Source of the DNA: Legionella waltersii
GTDB lineage: Bacteria; Pseudomonadota; Gammaproteobacteria; Legionellales; Legionellaceae
Assembly: GCF_001468085.1 (NCBI RefSeq)
Contig: NZ_LNZB01000056.1
Span: 96,028-160,027, forward strand
Reading direction: 5' to 3'
DNA: 64,000 nucleotides
Positions 47,985 to 56,372 of this stretch are shown here, piece by piece (position 1 is the first letter of the stretch; every line of letters starts with the position of its first letter). Under the pieces are notes generated by a model that did no database searches, was not told the origin of the DNA, and saw nothing but the letters and a program-made list of their open reading frames with translations. The position numbers and the translations under genes were made by a program.

Positions 47985-49515
47985 GATCTTTTTCCAAAAG
48001 AATATGTCCGGTCATTTCTGGGGGAGGAGAAATATTTAATAAAGTAAGCAGGGTAGGGGCTACATCAATTAAACTGCCTGATTTGCAAGTAAAATGCCAC
48101 CCGCCTCCTACATATATTAATGGTACAGGCTCTGTGGTATGAGCAGTATGTGCTTGCTGAGTAACATCATCATACATTTCCTCGGCATTCCCGTGGTCAG
48201 CAGTGATTAGTAATTGTCCTGATTTTTTTTCCAAAGCATCCCCTATTTTTTTCATGCAGGTGTCCAAGCACTCTATAGCTTTTAACGTAGCTTTAAAATT
48301 TCCACTATGACCTACCATATCTGCATTGGCAAAATTACAAATGATGACATCAAATTCATTATTGTTAATTGCATTAACGAGTACATCTGTTAGCTCTGGG
48401 GCACTCATTTCTGGTTTCAAATCATAAGTGCTTACTTTAGGTGATGGAATAAGGATCCTTTTTTCATTGGCAAAGACTTGCTCGGTTCCTCCATTTAAGA
48501 AAAAGGTAACGTGCGCATATTTTTCAGTTTCAGCAATGCGCAGTTGTTTAAGACCGTGAGCTGATAGAACCTCTCCAAGGGTATTATTCAATGGAATTGG
48601 GGGAAAGGCAATTAAGGTATCTAAATGTTTGTCGTATTGAGTCATGCTGATAAAATAAGATAACCTTGGAACACTTGGTCTTATAAAACCATTAAAATGT
48701 GGATCGATAAATGCTGAGGTTAATTGTCTTGCCCTATCTGCCCTGAAATTAAAAAATAATACCGCATCTCCATCTTTGATGGGGCTAACTTCGCCTATCA
48801 AAGTTGGTGGGATGAACTCATCGGAAATGTTGTCTTGGTAAAAAGAAAGAATGGCTTGTTCGGCGTTTAAAAATTGGTGTTTTGCAATTCCCTGAGTTAA
48901 TAGACTGAACACTAATTCAATTCTATCCCAACGCTTATCCCTATCCATTGCGTAATAGCGCCCACTGATAGAATCTATTTTACCAACAGGATTTTCAGAA
49001 AGTACTCTAGATAAACGCTTTAAGCTATCCATCGCACTTTGAGGAGGAGTGTCTCTTCCATCAAGAAACAGGTGCAGATGAACGGATTTATAGTTTTTCT
49101 TATTGCATAATTCGAGCAGTGCAAATAAATGCTCCTCGTGACTATGAACGCCTCCTGGAGAGAATAACCCCATAATATGCAGGGATTTTTTATCTTTAGT
49201 TAATTCATCAATGACTAGGTTAAAATTAGAGTTCTTAGCAAACTCGCCACTCTTAATCGCGTCGTTAATGCGAGTGAAATCTTGTTGGATAACTCTACCG
49301 GCTCCAATGTGCATATGCCCAACTTCGGAGTTTCCCATTTGATGGTCTGGTAAACCAACAGGGTTTCCAGATGCTTCTAAAAGGATGTGTGGACAATTAT
49401 GCCACCATTCATCCCACTGGGGGGTATTGGCTTGCGCTATAGCATTGTATTTAGCATTGCTATTATATCCCCAGCCATCAAGGATCATGAGAACTAAGGG
49501 AGACGAGTTAGGCAT
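47971..49515 (-). CDS. gpmI: 2,3-bisphosphoglycerate-independent phosphoglycerate mutase
   Basis: 514 residues from ATG 49515 (MPNSSPLVLMILDGWGYN), the family length; the open frame extends 41 codons further upstream but through non-conserved sequence. Alkaline-phosphatase-fold features: DGWG metal Asp, NSEVGHMHIGAG with the phosphoserine nucleophile, and ITADHGNAEEMYD metal ligands. It interconverts 3- and 2-phosphoglycerate in the cytoplasm using Mn. First gene of gpmI-envC-ctpA. Confidence 0.96.
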   Translation of the reverse strand: MPNSSPLVLMILDGWGYNSNAKYNAIAQANTPQWDEWWHNCPHILLEASGNPVGLPDHQMGNSEVGHMHIGAGRVIQQDFTRINDAIKSGEFAKNSNFNLVIDELTKDKKSLHIMGLFSPGGVHSHEEHLFALLELCNKKNYKSVHLHLFLDGRDTPPQSAMDSLKRLSRVLSENPVGKIDSISGRYYAMDRDKRWDRIELVFSLLTQGIAKHQFLNAEQAILSFYQDNISDEFIPPTLIGEVSPIKDGDAVLFFNFRADRARQLTSAFIDPHFNGFIRPSVPRLSYFISMTQYDKHLDTLIAFPPIPLNNTLGEVLSAHGLKQLRIAETEKYAHVTFFLNGGTEQVFANEKRILIPSPKVSTYDLKPEMSAPELTDVLVNAINNNEFDVIICNFANADMVGHSGNFKATLKAIECLDTCMKKIGDALEKKSGQLLITADHGNAEEMYDDVTQQAHTAHTTEPVPLIYVGGGWHFTCKSGSLIDVAPTLLTLLNISPPPEMTGHILLEKDHAFA

Positions 49516-49641
49516 TCTATAAATCCCAGGAAAGTCTAGTTGATCAAAGTAAAGATTATACTCAGGTAAGAGTATAAGATCTATCGTCGACTTTAGTAAT
49601 ACAGGACTTGTGCAAAACTCCAAGCGCTGTGTTAACAATTA

Positions 49642-49765
49642 CAGGACTTACGAAAATCCCCATTCTCTTCGTTAAAAGACATTGTTAATTTGGTCATTTA
49701 GTCCATCTAAACTCCTTCATTAACAATGTCTTTTGCCTCGACCTTGGGGTTTTTCGTAAGTCCTG
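49642..49765. mobile_element. MITE-like palindrome with terminal inverted repeats and AATTA duplication
   Basis: 124 bp. The 20-bp ends CAGGACTTACGAAAATCCCC (49642-49661) and GGGGTTTTTCGTAAGTCCTG (49746-49765) are inverted with one mismatch. A 16-bp perfect inner inverted repeat (49674-49689 with 49719-49734) makes the rest foldable. AATTA flanks both sides (49637-49641 and 49766-49770), as expected of a target duplication. No ORF. Related CAGGACTT ends occur at about 49602, 56211-56236 and 63775. The surrounding 427-bp gap holds this, the partial copy and a promoter, and no gene. Confidence 0.7.
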
Positions 49766-49861
49766 AATTAATTTAAATTGTTCGTTCTTTTGATCAAACA
49801 CCTCATTCAATACCTACTTTGCTCAGTCCTTGAAACGGACTTGGAAGTTCAGCCAGACTCT

Positions 49862-49890
49862 TTGACAAATCGCCAAAAGATGACTATAAA
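49862..49890 (+). promoter_or_regulatory. Consensus sigma-70 promoter
   Basis: TTGACA (49862-49867), a 17-bp spacer, and TATAAA (49885-49890), followed about 50 bp later by the GGAGA site and ATG of the gene at 49943. This is the closest match to consensus I saw in the window. Confidence 0.75.
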
Positions 49891-49942
49891 ATAAACAGTA
49901 TGATTAAAATATTTGCCGAGATTTTTTGGTTTGGAGACGAAC

Positions 49943-51592
49943 ATGACCGCATCTAAGAAGAATATTGAGATAGTTAATTTGATTCACTATCTACTGCAAA
50001 AAAAATACAACAAGATGAATTCAGTTCAAGTAAAAGTGATGCAGGATCAAATGGATAAACTTGATAAGAATGATCCCGCAAAGGAGGAAATGCAAAACCA
50101 AATGAATGCCTTGATTGAAACTCAAAGAAAGAACATGGCTGAGTTAGAGCAAAAAATAGCGGCAATAGTCGGTGGTAAGGAGGTGCTTGATCAGCTTGGT
50201 GCACCTGATTTATCTGAGGATCAACTAACCATGTTGAAACCGATAAAACCTAAAATTCAACAATCATTGGATTCTTTGGGCGACTTCGATGAGGAGGGGG
50301 ATTCTGTGACTCTCCAAAAAGCATGTGATGGATTGATTGAAGAGATTCTTACCTTAACCAAACAAAGCAAGGATTTCGCATTTGATGAAGAAACGGAGCA
50401 AGCATTAACTTCCCTGGTTAAGGAAGTCCAACAAAATGAACAAAATACTGCAGCCTCAGTGCAGGAAGTGGTTCAGAAAGAACTAAATCAAGTTGCAAAG
50501 GTACTTGTAGAAAATATAGCGGTTACCCTTCAGGAGTACATTCGTATTAACATGGAGGAAATGGAAAAAAATAAAAGTCAACCATGGAGAGTGGGATTTA
50601 TTCGACTTACGGTAGCTGTTGGAGACATGATAAAACAAGAAGTGGGTATCGTGTATATAAGAGATGAAATTACTACTTTCAGTGAGCAAAACGAGATATT
50701 AGAAGCTGTTCAATCCAATATTAATGACTTACATGACCCAACAAATATTGTTGGACTTCTTGTGCTTGTTAACGATGCTTGTAAGACCAACTATGAACTA
50801 AAAGAAGCAAAACGTACCCAACAGGAAGCGATAGCACATCAGCGTCAAGAGATGTCGCATGGTGGGTTCAATAGAAGAATTAGGAATGCATTAGAAGAGG
50901 CAGAAAAAATTGGAGCTAATTGTACAAATAAATCGATTAAAAACTCATTAAAAAGAGATAACTTAGTTGTGGTCTTTAAGGATTTAATGCGTGCAAGTAT
51001 TGCACAAGGGGAAGATTTCCAACGTTTACATTTAGGAGAAAACCCCAAGGAGTCTGAGAAAGATCCAGGGGAAGAACAAGACGAGTTTATTGATGCTAAA
51101 GTAATTGAATTCTTTGGCCCTTTACTCACCCAGAAAAAAATCACTGATCGAGAGATATCATCACTTACTTCAGACATGAGAGCACTTAATAGAGCTAGAC
51201 AGCATTGTGATAAAACGTCCAATGTAAAATTGCACATGGATGATAATAAGAAACTGATACGGTATGCTGGTTATGGGCTTTTAGCCGCAGGTGTTGTCGG
51301 AGCTGCCTATTATTTTAGAGGACCTATACAAAATTTGGGAACTGGGCTTGCTTCAGGCGCCAAATCGACTTCTATGACTTATGGTCCTAAAGCAGCCAGT
51401 TGGTTGGGCACGGCTATAAGTGCGTCATTAACAGCAGCATTCGTTTCCATAACCGTGAAGCCGATAGTGGCCGTTTCAGGGTATGCACAAAGCTCCATAA
51501 CCTCCTTTTTTGCTAAACCCAGGGCTATACAACAGGCTACCCCTTCTCTAGCTGAGCAAGTAGAACAACAACAAAATGTACGGAAAACGTAA
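49943..51592 (+). CDS. Coiled-coil protein with C-terminal membrane hairpin, candidate Dot/Icm effector
   Basis: 549 residues from ATG 49943 (MTASKKNIEI), chosen for its GGAGA site; an upstream TTG frame extension of 10 codons is unlikely. It has no signal peptide. Residues ~20-75 and ~165-215 are Gln/Glu/Lys-rich coiled coil. About 435-520 holds two hydrophobic stretches (LLAAGVVGAAYYF and SASLTAAFVSITVKPIVAVSGY) that could form a membrane hairpin. No known family recognised. Coiled coil plus late membrane hairpin in a Legionella orphan is common among membrane-targeted effectors, which is inference. Confidence 0.55.
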   Translation: MTASKKNIEIVNLIHYLLQKKYNKMNSVQVKVMQDQMDKLDKNDPAKEEMQNQMNALIETQRKNMAELEQKIAAIVGGKEVLDQLGAPDLSEDQLTMLKPIKPKIQQSLDSLGDFDEEGDSVTLQKACDGLIEEILTLTKQSKDFAFDEETEQALTSLVKEVQQNEQNTAASVQEVVQKELNQVAKVLVENIAVTLQEYIRINMEEMEKNKSQPWRVGFIRLTVAVGDMIKQEVGIVYIRDEITTFSEQNEILEAVQSNINDLHDPTNIVGLLVLVNDACKTNYELKEAKRTQQEAIAHQRQEMSHGGFNRRIRNALEEAEKIGANCTNKSIKNSLKRDNLVVVFKDLMRASIAQGEDFQRLHLGENPKESEKDPGEEQDEFIDAKVIEFFGPLLTQKKITDREISSLTSDMRALNRARQHCDKTSNVKLHMDDNKKLIRYAGYGLLAAGVVGAAYYFRGPIQNLGTGLASGAKSTSMTYGPKAASWLGTAISASLTAAFVSITVKPIVAVSGYAQSSITSFFAKPRAIQQATPSLAEQVEQQQNVRKT

Positions 51593-51699
51593 TCTTATAG
51601 ACAATTGTTGTTGTGTAATAAGGAAAATAGACTGGCGGAGTGTGCTCCTAAATTAATTAAGATGGTTACATTTGGCTCTAAAATCAGTTAGAATAAATT

Positions 51700-51719
51700 C
51701 TTAAGGTTTTATTAAGGAT
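51700..51719 (+). promoter_or_regulatory. PmrA-box-like direct repeat just upstream of the next gene
   Basis: CTTAAGGTT-TT-ATTAAGGAT: two TTAA-cored half-sites with an 11-bp period, which is the spacing of the Legionella PmrA box (cTTAATatT, N2, cTTAATatT). It overlaps the ribosome-site region of the gene at 51730, which is later than PmrA boxes usually sit. AT-rich sequence makes chance likely. Confidence 0.25.
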
Positions 51720-51729
51720 GTATGCCAAG

Positions 51730-52767
51730 ATGTTTGATGAATCAGTCCAAAAAAAATTGATTTTAGGGTTATTGTCACGAAGAAACAAACTATTAGGACA
51801 TTCAGACAAAGACAAAAACGATAATATAAAGAAGGCTATAAACTTAATTGAAGTCGCTTTGAGTGACTTTGTAGAATTAGGTATTCGCTTCGATAAAGCA
51901 AGTGCAAACTCACCAGTAGTGAATAACTCCATCTTTTCCGCCCCAAGCTATCATGATAATGGGTCTGTTTTAAATAGTATTGAAACCCATGAGGAAACAT
52001 TTACACAATTAAGGAAGGTTCTTTATGCACTTACTCATACGCCTGAATATGCTTCTCTTTTAGACGAAGAGTTGTTAATAATTATTCATGAGTTTTTAAT
52101 CGCCGTAGCTCAAAAGAAACCTTTTAACGATACAAATCTTCTTTTGAATGAGACTATTCCAGAGGGTCAACGAGTTTATACTTCTAGCGGCCATTGCTTT
52201 GATGTACTAGAGCTTATACAGTGCTATAAGGATAAAAAATTCATAAATCCGTATTTAAATAAGCCATTTTCACCAATTGACATTTGCCATATTTTGAATA
52301 GGAGCATTGCATACAGTCAAACGCATAAAGATAAGAATTTGATGAATTTCTTAAAAACTTTTGGACCAATTCCTGTTATGGCCATTTATATGAAGAGTAT
52401 GGTGTATTTAGCAGATGATAAGGGTAGAGTCATAGGTATCCTGCCACAGTCAGTGTTACAGTTTAATTTACCAATCGAAAAAGACAAACTGATATTTTCA
52501 AATAGATATCTCCTTCAAGCTTTGTTTGCAGGAACGATGTCAATGAAGGATGTGTCTGAAATTGGTGTCGATAATCTGAGCTTAATTAACTCGTATCGAA
52601 AAGCACTGGATATACTCTGTAGCGGCCAGGCGCCTTTATTTATTGAGCTTGCGAAAACATGTTCTAAGCTCGATTTATTTGAGGTGTTAAACTCGAAGCA
52701 ACCCTACGACGAAGCAATAGCGGCTGTTTCAAGTTCAAAAGCAAACAGGCTAATGAACAGGGTATAG
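51730..52767 (+). CDS. Orphan soluble protein, candidate Dot/Icm effector
   Basis: 345 codons from ATG 51730. An ATG four codons upstream overlaps the AAGGA ribosome site, so I prefer this one. It is helical and soluble, without signal peptide or membrane helix, and I recognise no domain. The early segment RRNKLLGHSDKDKNDNIKKAI is strongly charged. The C-terminus ends SSSKANRLMNRV, without a clear Glu-rich signal. It is on the same strand as the coiled-coil gene, 137 bp downstream, and convergent with the small secreted protein. Confidence 0.5.
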   Translation: MFDESVQKKLILGLLSRRNKLLGHSDKDKNDNIKKAINLIEVALSDFVELGIRFDKASANSPVVNNSIFSAPSYHDNGSVLNSIETHEETFTQLRKVLYALTHTPEYASLLDEELLIIIHEFLIAVAQKKPFNDTNLLLNETIPEGQRVYTSSGHCFDVLELIQCYKDKKFINPYLNKPFSPIDICHILNRSIAYSQTHKDKNLMNFLKTFGPIPVMAIYMKSMVYLADDKGRVIGILPQSVLQFNLPIEKDKLIFSNRYLLQALFAGTMSMKDVSEIGVDNLSLINSYRKALDILCSGQAPLFIELAKTCSKLDLFEVLNSKQPYDEAIAAVSSSKANRLMNRV

Positions 52768-52778
52768 GTAACTCGGAG

Positions 52779-53096
52779 CTAGTTGCAGTCTTCAAGTTGT
52801 ATGCAATTTTTTTCAGCATCGCATAGCTGCACGGGATTACAACCAGGATAGTATTTAATGGACGCATGATGTTTGAGATGCAATGGAGGGACTTTCAATT
52901 GATTGCATGAGTTGCAATGGTTAAAGTCCGCAAATTGGTTTTTTTCACAAGTGGTTCGTATTCTAAAATCAGAACCAAAACCACTAATTTTAAGACATCC
53001 TGCAGGCAGTGCATGGCTGTTGTGCAAACCAAACAGGAAAGTTGAACAAGCAAAGAGAATTCTTATTTTGTTTTTATTGAAGGTGTTCTTACGCAT
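52779..53096 (-). CDS. Small secreted Cys-rich protein
   Basis: 105 residues with a strong AGGAG site 7 bp before the ATG. A basic N-terminus and hydrophobic core (RILFACSTFLFGLHNSHA) form a signal peptide cut at about residue 30. The mature ~75 residues have eight Cys (including CNSCNQ, CNPVQLC and CIQLEDCN), an even number compatible with four disulphides. No known family recognised. Ends 12 bp from the convergent orphan gene. Confidence 0.6.
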   Translation of the reverse strand: MRKNTFNKNKIRILFACSTFLFGLHNSHALPAGCLKISGFGSDFRIRTTCEKNQFADFNHCNSCNQLKVPPLHLKHHASIKYYPGCNPVQLCDAEKNCIQLEDCN

Positions 53097-53241
53097 GTAT
53101 TGCTCCTAATAGGGAAGCACGTTTATAAGGGTTCTAGAAAAAAACTGAACATTAAAATTATAGACTTGATTTAATGGTGAGTATAGAGGGAGTTTAGCGT
53201 ACTGTTGGGGACTTAATTTTTGGCAATAAAGAGGATAGACT

Positions 53242-53283
53242 ATGTGTCTAATTGTTATTGGTAGGATTGAAAGTTTTGGATGA
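53242..53283 (+). CDS. Possible 13-codon leader ORF before uppS
   Basis: ATG at 53242 with GAGGA spaced 6 bp upstream encodes [13 protein letters not shown] and stops at TGA 53281-53283. It thus overlaps the likely TTG start of uppS (53276) in another frame. The site is a better ribosome-binding context than any uppS start. It could be a coupling leader, or mark a frameshift in this copy. No conservation could be checked. Confidence 0.3.
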   Translation: MCLIVIGRIESFG

Positions 53284-53992
53284 TAGTTTACCTCAGCACA
53301 TCGCTATTGTGATGGATGGTAATGGTCGTTGGGCTGAGCAACGTAATTTACCTCGTGTTGAGGGGCACAAAGTTGGGGTTGCAACGGTAAGAAAAGTAAT
53401 TCAATGTTGCTTAGAAAGAAACATTCCCTATTTAAGTGTATTTGCTTTTAGTTCTGAAAATTGGTCGCGGCCTGACTTTGAAGTCAACTTTCTAATGGAG
53501 TTGTTTTTACAGTCTCTGAAAAATGAACTACCGGAATTGAAAGAAAATGGAATAAGAATGTATTTCACTGGTGATCTGGATTTTTTGTCTCCAGTATTGC
53601 AACAGCAAATACAAGAGTCTATTGAATTAACAAAGCACAATCAGAAATTAATCCTTAATGTGGTTATCAATTATGGTGGTAAGTGGGATATCGTCTCAGC
53701 CGCTAAAAAAATGCATCATAAGATATTGGATGGTCAAATCACATTGGAAGACGTTAACGAATCGATGTTTGCGCAGTGTTTGAGTACTAGCGAATTACCT
53801 GATCCTGATTTATTTATCAGGACCAGTGGAGAGTTAAGACTAAGTAATTTTTTTATATGGCAATTGGCCTATACCGAATTGTATTTTACTGAGGTGTTGT
53901 GGCCAGATTTTAATGAGTATGAATTTGAATTGGCTCTAGATGCTTTTAAGAAACGAGTTAGGCGTTTTGGGCTGGTTTTACCATCGGAGTAG
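53276..53992 (+). CDS. uppS: Undecaprenyl diphosphate synthase (cis-prenyltransferase)
   Basis: 238 residues from TTG 53276; further TTG codons at 53252 and 53267 are alternatives and no in-frame ATG exists at the N-terminus. Catalytic region [18 protein letters not shown], then [23 protein letters not shown] and the C-terminal [17 protein letters not shown]. It makes the lipid carrier for peptidoglycan and LPS sugars. First gene of the envelope run, 10 bp before cdsA. Confidence 0.94.
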   Translation: MDDSLPQHIAIVMDGNGRWAEQRNLPRVEGHKVGVATVRKVIQCCLERNIPYLSVFAFSSENWSRPDFEVNFLMELFLQSLKNELPELKENGIRMYFTGDLDFLSPVLQQQIQESIELTKHNQKLILNVVINYGGKWDIVSAAKKMHHKILDGQITLEDVNESMFAQCLSTSELPDPDLFIRTSGELRLSNFFIWQLAYTELYFTEVLWPDFNEYEFELALDAFKKRVRRFGLVLPSE

Positions 53993-54002
53993 GGCTGAAA
54001 CC

Positions 54003-54800
54003 ATGTTTATGCAACGTTTAATAACAACTTTAATACTTGCGCCACTCGTATTACTTGGGATATTCCTGGCCCCAGCTTGGTTGTTAGGTGGAGTACTGGT
54101 AATCATTTTGTTACTAGCAGGGTATGAATCACTCAAGCTAATTCCTCTATCCAATGTGCTCATACAAGGATTGTTTTTAGGTCTGTTGCTATTCTCTTTT
54201 TGGGCATCAAGTTACGTGTATCATGTCTGGCTTAGTATTGGCTTAGTCTTTTGGTTGTTTAACTGTGTCGCGATACTTAGTTTTCCTAATTCACAAGACT
54301 ACTGGGGCTATCCAATAGTTGTTGCTATAGCTTGTTTAGTGTTGTTACCCTTATTTGCACAAAGTCTAATCCACCTGTATCACTTGCCGCGTGGAAAAGC
54401 ATTAATCGTTTATCTCTTATTCTTGATTTGGGCATCAGACATAGGCGCTTATCTTACCGGAAAAAAATGGGGAACTCATAAGCTAATTCCTCAAGTGAGC
54501 CCTGGAAAATCATGGGAAGGTGTTGCTGGTGGATTTGGTTTATCAATGGTAGTAGCATTAATTGGTCATTTTTGTTTTCAATCAGGATTTGAACCGCTTT
54601 GGTTTATTTTAGCGTTCATTACAGTTCTAATTTCGATTTTTGGTGACTTATTTATAAGTATTTTAAAACGGCGTTGTCATTTAAAAGATACAGGTAATAT
54701 AATTCCGGGTCATGGTGGTATATTGGATAGATTAGATAGCTTGATAGCTGCCTTACCTGTATTTTACTTTGGATTAACACTAATACGAACTGGATATTGA
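54003..54800 (+). CDS. cdsA: Phosphatidate cytidylyltransferase
   Basis: 265 residues from ATG 54003 (MFMQRLITT); the open frame extends back into uppS but without family features. About seven to eight membrane helices and the CdsA signature: SPGKSWEGVAGG and the C-terminal KRRCHLKDTGNIIPGHGGILDRLDS. It makes CDP-diacylglycerol, the substrate of PssA encoded at 31960. Sits between uppS and rseP as in many proteobacteria, except that dxr is missing. Confidence 0.95.
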   Translation: MFMQRLITTLILAPLVLLGIFLAPAWLLGGVLVIILLLAGYESLKLIPLSNVLIQGLFLGLLLFSFWASSYVYHVWLSIGLVFWLFNCVAILSFPNSQDYWGYPIVVAIACLVLLPLFAQSLIHLYHLPRGKALIVYLLFLIWASDIGAYLTGKKWGTHKLIPQVSPGKSWEGVAGGFGLSMVVALIGHFCFQSGFEPLWFILAFITVLISIFGDLFISILKRRCHLKDTGNIIPGHGGILDRLDSLIAALPVFYFGLTLIRTGY

Positions 54801-54831
54801 TACTCTATTCGTTAAACTTTGGGCTAGCGAT

Positions 54832-56184
54832 ATGCTTTCAACCTGGGTGTATTTTTTATTAGCTTTGATTGTACTTGTAACTGTGCATGAATACGGCCAC
54901 TTCCAAGTAGCTCGCTGGTGCGGAGTCAAAGTGCTTCGCTTTTCTTTTGGGTTTGGCAAAGTTCTAGCTCGATTTTGTGATAAAAAGGGAACTGAGTACG
55001 TGTGGTCATTAGTTCCTTTAGGCGGTTATGTCAAAATGCTTGATGAAACAGAAGGTGATGTTTCAGAAGAAGAACGACCACTTGCCTTCAATAATCAATC
55101 GCTACTGGTGCGTGTTGCTGTAGTTATTGCTGGACCATTATTTAATTTCATTTTTGCCTTTGTTGCATTGTGGCTGGTCCTAGTCATTGGAATGCACTCT
55201 TTAGCACCAATGATTGAATCGGTTAAACCAAATAGCATCGCTGCTCATGCTGGCCTATCCTCCAACCAGGAAATTATTGCTCTGAATGGCGAGAAAATTA
55301 ATAGCTGGCGGGATTTTCAGTACGCATTGATGCCCTTTATTGGATCTCAAGAAACAATCAGTGTAACTGTTAAGTCTATGAACGATGGGACAATTAAAGA
55401 ACTTTCAGTTCCTTTAGGAAATTGGGCCTTAGATGATAAAAAACCAGATCCTATAGGAAGCTTAGGCATCGAGCCTTTTATTCCCAAGATACCTCCTATC
55501 ATTGGGGAAATTGTTCCTGAATCTCCCGCAGAGAAAGCAGGTTTACAAATTGGTGATTTGATATTAAGTGTAAACGGTAAACGTTTTGATGATTGGATGT
55601 TTATCGTTGATTATGTCCGAGAAAGACCGAATGCAAAACTGAGTTTAGACATAAAGAGGAAAAACCAATTAATGACCCTATCTATCTTGACGGGTAGCCA
55701 AGAAAACAATGGCAAAGTAGAGGGGTATTTGGGAGTTAGATCACAAAAGGTAGATTGGCCTTCACATTGGCTTCGTCTTGAAAGGCAAACGCCTATACTC
55801 GCATTAGGAACAGCTTTGAAGCAAACCGTGGATCTAACTGAAACGACTTTTATACTGATGGGTCGCTTGTTCACTGGAAAATTGAGTTTAAACAGCATCA
55901 GTGGGCCTGTAGGCATAGCTCAAGGAGCAGGAGATTCTGGTAGAGGGGGTTTTGTTTCCTACTTGTTGTTTTTAGCTTTAGTGAGTATCAGTTTAGGTGC
56001 TTTAAATTTATTACCAATCCCTATGCTTGATGGAGGACATTTGTTGTATTATTTGCTTGAAGCTATCAGGCGAAAACCTTTATCCGAAGGAGTAAAATCG
56101 GTAGGAATATACTTGGGACTATTAGTATTAGTGGCATTAATGTTTATTGCATTAACAAATGATATTTCAAGACTAACGAGTTGA
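54832..56184 (+). CDS. rseP: RseP, site-2 zinc metalloprotease
   Basis: 450 residues, full length. Zinc motif HEYGH in the first helix (about 20-24), two PDZ domains in the periplasmic loop (about 115-280), and the C-terminal NLLPIPMLDGGHLLYY with the third metal ligand Asp. It performs the intramembrane cut of anti-sigma factors in the envelope stress response and clears signal-peptide remnants. Located between cdsA and bamA, the standard order. Confidence 0.95.
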   Translation: MLSTWVYFLLALIVLVTVHEYGHFQVARWCGVKVLRFSFGFGKVLARFCDKKGTEYVWSLVPLGGYVKMLDETEGDVSEEERPLAFNNQSLLVRVAVVIAGPLFNFIFAFVALWLVLVIGMHSLAPMIESVKPNSIAAHAGLSSNQEIIALNGEKINSWRDFQYALMPFIGSQETISVTVKSMNDGTIKELSVPLGNWALDDKKPDPIGSLGIEPFIPKIPPIIGEIVPESPAEKAGLQIGDLILSVNGKRFDDWMFIVDYVRERPNAKLSLDIKRKNQLMTLSILTGSQENNGKVEGYLGVRSQKVDWPSHWLRLERQTPILALGTALKQTVDLTETTFILMGRLFTGKLSLNSISGPVGIAQGAGDSGRGGFVSYLLFLALVSISLGALNLLPIPMLDGGHLLYYLLEAIRRKPLSEGVKSVGIYLGLLVLVALMFIALTNDISRLTS

Positions 56185-56257
56185 CAGTTTTGGTTGATCA
56201 GAATAACAGTGCTTGTGAGTTTTTCGCAAGTCCTGTAAATGGGTAATTGGATAATTA

Positions 56258-56278
56258 GCTGTCAATAAACTTGACAGC
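56258..56278. promoter_or_regulatory. Operator-like palindrome over the bamA promoter
   Basis: Perfect inverted repeat GCTGTCAA-TAAAC-TTGACAGC. Its right half contains TTGACA (56271-56276), which is followed 15 bp later by TATAAA (56292-56297), so the palindrome covers the likely -35. It lies 95 bp before the bamA ATG, downstream of a CAGGACTT-type repeat end (56211-56236). A regulator binding here would control bamA and the downstream lpx genes. Confidence 0.5.
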
Positions 56279-56372
56279 GAGTTCTACTTCCTATAAAAGG
56301 GTTTCAATTTTTGGGCATAACTGAAGTCGATGTATTTTCAGAAATGCACGTAGTACTGGACGCAAAATAATA

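Noticed and set aside
49776..49861. Possible second promoter upstream of the MITE-proximal gene
   Set aside because: No hexamer pair with proper spacing apart from the one at 49862-49890.
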